Positions 62,919 to 64,000 of a stretch of 64,000 nt of DNA are shown here, in pieces. How positions within the stretch are numbered: position 1 is the stretch's first letter; the number at the start of each line of letters is the position of its first letter. The DNA comes from Paenibacillus endoradicis (GTDB lineage Bacteria; Bacillota; Bacilli; Paenibacillales; Paenibacillaceae). The notes beneath the pieces were generated by a model. The model saw only the letters and a program-made list of their open reading frames with translations, did no database searches and had not been told where the DNA came from. Position numbers and translations under genes: made by a program. The stretch lies in contig NZ_JANQBB010000002.1 in NCBI RefSeq assembly GCF_024721975.1, positions 682,001-746,000 on the forward strand, written 5' to 3'.

Positions 62919-63134
62919 ATTATATTCCCCTTTTTCTTAGTATTTTTTTATTTAAACAAACTACTATTATACTATATTAGATGAAAAAATAATTAATATA
63001 TGTAATTTATATCATTTTCATTTTTTCAAACATCTTCATTGATCGATTCTCTCTTACTATTATTGATAATTTGGTCAAAATCATTCATACCTTACGAACT
63101 CTATACTACTTTTAATACATGTTTATTCAAAGGA

Positions 63135-63182
63135 AAAAGGATGGCTCTTTGGTCTATTAACGACCTTCAGAGCCATCCTTTT
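63135..63182. terminator. Terminator of the methionine synthase-like gene
   Basis: Fourteen-base arms AAAAGGATGGCTCT (63135-63148) and AGAGCCATCCTTTT (63169-63182) with an inner GGTC/GACC helix and A/T runs on both sides. Confidence 0.88.
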
Positions 63183-63226
63183 GTATCACCTTCGCAACTA
63201 CACACTGTTACGATGCCGATTGAACA

Positions 63227-64000
63227 TTATTTATCCCAATATTGCTGGGCAATTCTTAATCCTTGATTAATCTTCATCCACTGCTCAGTTTCAGTTAATT
63301 CATTACCACCATCACAGGACGCAAAGCCACATTGATGAGAAAGTAACAATCTATCCTTGTCAATAATTTTTGATGCTTCATCCAGCATTCTAATTACGCG
63401 TTCTTCATCGTCAAGTGTACTGGTTTTAGAAGATAACAAGCCAAGTACAATTTCTGTATTAGGCTTATCCTTGAAAACAGAAAGAGCCTCAAGTGATCCT
63501 GCACGTTCATCATCCCATTCAAGGAAAAAGCGATCATATTTAAGTTGCTTTAAGAACAGATTGGCAATTTTAGCATATGATCCTCCACCCATATTACGGG
63601 AATCATAGTTACCACGGCAGTTATGCGTCCACATTTTCAAGCCTAAGCTATGACCAAAATCAATTACTGTATTGTTAATGTCAATAAACTCGGTAGCAAG
63701 AGTCTGTACTTCCTCTTGATTGATGTTCTCGCCAGTATATGGAGAGTTCGGGTTGTCATCCGCAAATAGCTCCCATAAGCAATCGTCGAATTGCAGAATT
63801 TTTCCACCGACAGCAGCAAATTCCTCAACAAATTGTTTATATGCCTTAACAAGACCGTTTTTAAGCTCCTGTCTATCTTTATAAACAGATTCTTTACCAC
63901 CAATATTATCCGACCATGACAACTCGCCAAAAATATGAGATGGTGAAGGTACACACAGCTTTGTTTCACGGTCGCCAGCAAGAGCTTGGAGCTTTTTATA
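63227..64000 (-). CDS. Cobalamin-independent methionine synthase-like protein (YxjG/YxjH), 5' end beyond window
   Basis: The last 257 or so codons of a MetE C-terminal-domain-type enzyme; the frame is open to the window edge, so the start is not visible. PSPSHIFGELSW, GGKILQFDDCLWELF, MWTHNCRGN and LLLSHQCGFASCDGG are the YxjG/MetE_C blocks. The His-x-Cys of THNC and the Cys of QCGFAS are the zinc ligands that activate the thiol. B. subtilis YxjG/YxjH are S-box-controlled methyltransferases of this type, and the neighbouring metNIQ operon fits methionine metabolism. Confidence 0.92.
   Translation of the reverse strand, partial: YKKLQALAGDRETKLCVPSPSHIFGELSWSDNIGGKESVYKDRQELKNGLVKAYKQFVEEFAAVGGKILQFDDCLWELFADDNPNSPYTGENINQEEVQTLATEFIDINNTVIDFGHSLGLKMWTHNCRGNYDSRNMGGGSYAKIANLFLKQLKYDRFFLEWDDERAGSLEALSVFKDKPNTEIVLGLLSSKTSTLDDEERVIRMLDEASKIIDKDRLLLSHQCGFASCDGGNELTETEQWMKINQGLRIAQQYWDK

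Noticed and set aside
62821..63226. Possible S-box or T-box upstream of metNIQ
   Set aside because: I looked for S-box-like conserved blocks and T-box features; only AT-rich sequence, a weak promoter and the downstream terminator of the next gene are visible.
1..64000. CRISPR array, tRNA, rRNA or insertion sequence
   Set aside because: No regularly spaced repeats, tRNA-like cloverleaf tails, rRNA core sequences or transposase motifs were recognised on either strand.

Overview
The window reads as chromosome of a low-GC Gram-positive bacterium, most likely Paenibacillus or a close Paenibacillaceae relative. The evidence is the AT-rich sequence, strong AGGAGG-type ribosome binding sites, frequent TTG/GTG starts, many lipoprotein signal peptides, an S-layer-homology (SLH) protein, and YesN/YtcQ-type oligosaccharide uptake genes. 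This assignment is inference from gene content. About 60 genes are visible, mostly on the minus strand in short operons separated by clear intrinsic terminators. No rRNA, tRNA, CRISPR array, phage module or intact insertion sequence was seen.

Region by region. 1-3.3 kb: end of an MFS transporter, a short-chain dehydrogenase (SDR), the 3' half of a broken SDR, and a second MFS transporter. 3.4-5.3 kb: a BlaI-type repressor with an M56 membrane protease lacking a beta-lactam-binding domain, behind a promoter with two operators. 5.4-8.2 kb: AlkD-like repair protein, AraC/GyrI regulator, EcsC-family protein. 8.4-12.1 kb: a large SLH surface protein. 12.4-14.7 kb: RDD and metallo-beta-lactamase gene remnants next to a methyltransferase and a GNAT acetyltransferase. 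15-19.4 kb: a nucleoside/ribose operon (LacI repressor, ribokinase, nucleoside hydrolase, DcuC-type carrier) with a palindromic operator at its promoter. 19.6-23.3 kb: SDR, TetR and ArsR regulators, a zinc-independent oxidoreductase and a small monooxygenase, sharing a possible operator motif. 23.4-32.5 kb: SGNH esterase lipoprotein, a CWC zinc-finger-like protein and a pectin (rhamnogalacturonan) fragment uptake and degradation operon under a YesN-type membrane regulator.

32.8-39.7 kb: a small membrane protein, a ferri-siderophore locus resembling btr-feuABC-ybbA of Bacillus subtilis, with two Fur boxes and a terminator inside the operon, and a VOC protein. 39.8-44 kb: a WYL regulator and an unusual hybrid kinase with two transmitter modules. 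44.2-46.5 kb: a second BlaI/M56 pair. 46.5-52.5 kb: alpha/beta hydrolase, DUF4097 lipoprotein, and a TetR-controlled group of dihydrolipoamide dehydrogenase, HlyD adaptor and ABC-2 permease without an ATPase. 52.6-60.1 kb: VOC, DJ-1/PfpI, WYL regulator, AlkD-like protein, a two-component system, a YdeI-family protein, and a deletion remnant of a second copy of the AlkD-like gene. 60.2-64 kb: metNIQ methionine uptake operon and the end of a MetE-like methionine synthase.

No single wholly new system stands out. The points most worth following are the two BlaI/M56 modules with unassigned sensor domains, the LpdA-HlyD-ABC-2 permease group, the in-operon terminator and candidate Btr site in the siderophore locus, the DcuC-type carrier in a nucleoside operon, the double-transmitter kinase, and several gene remnants recording recent deletions.
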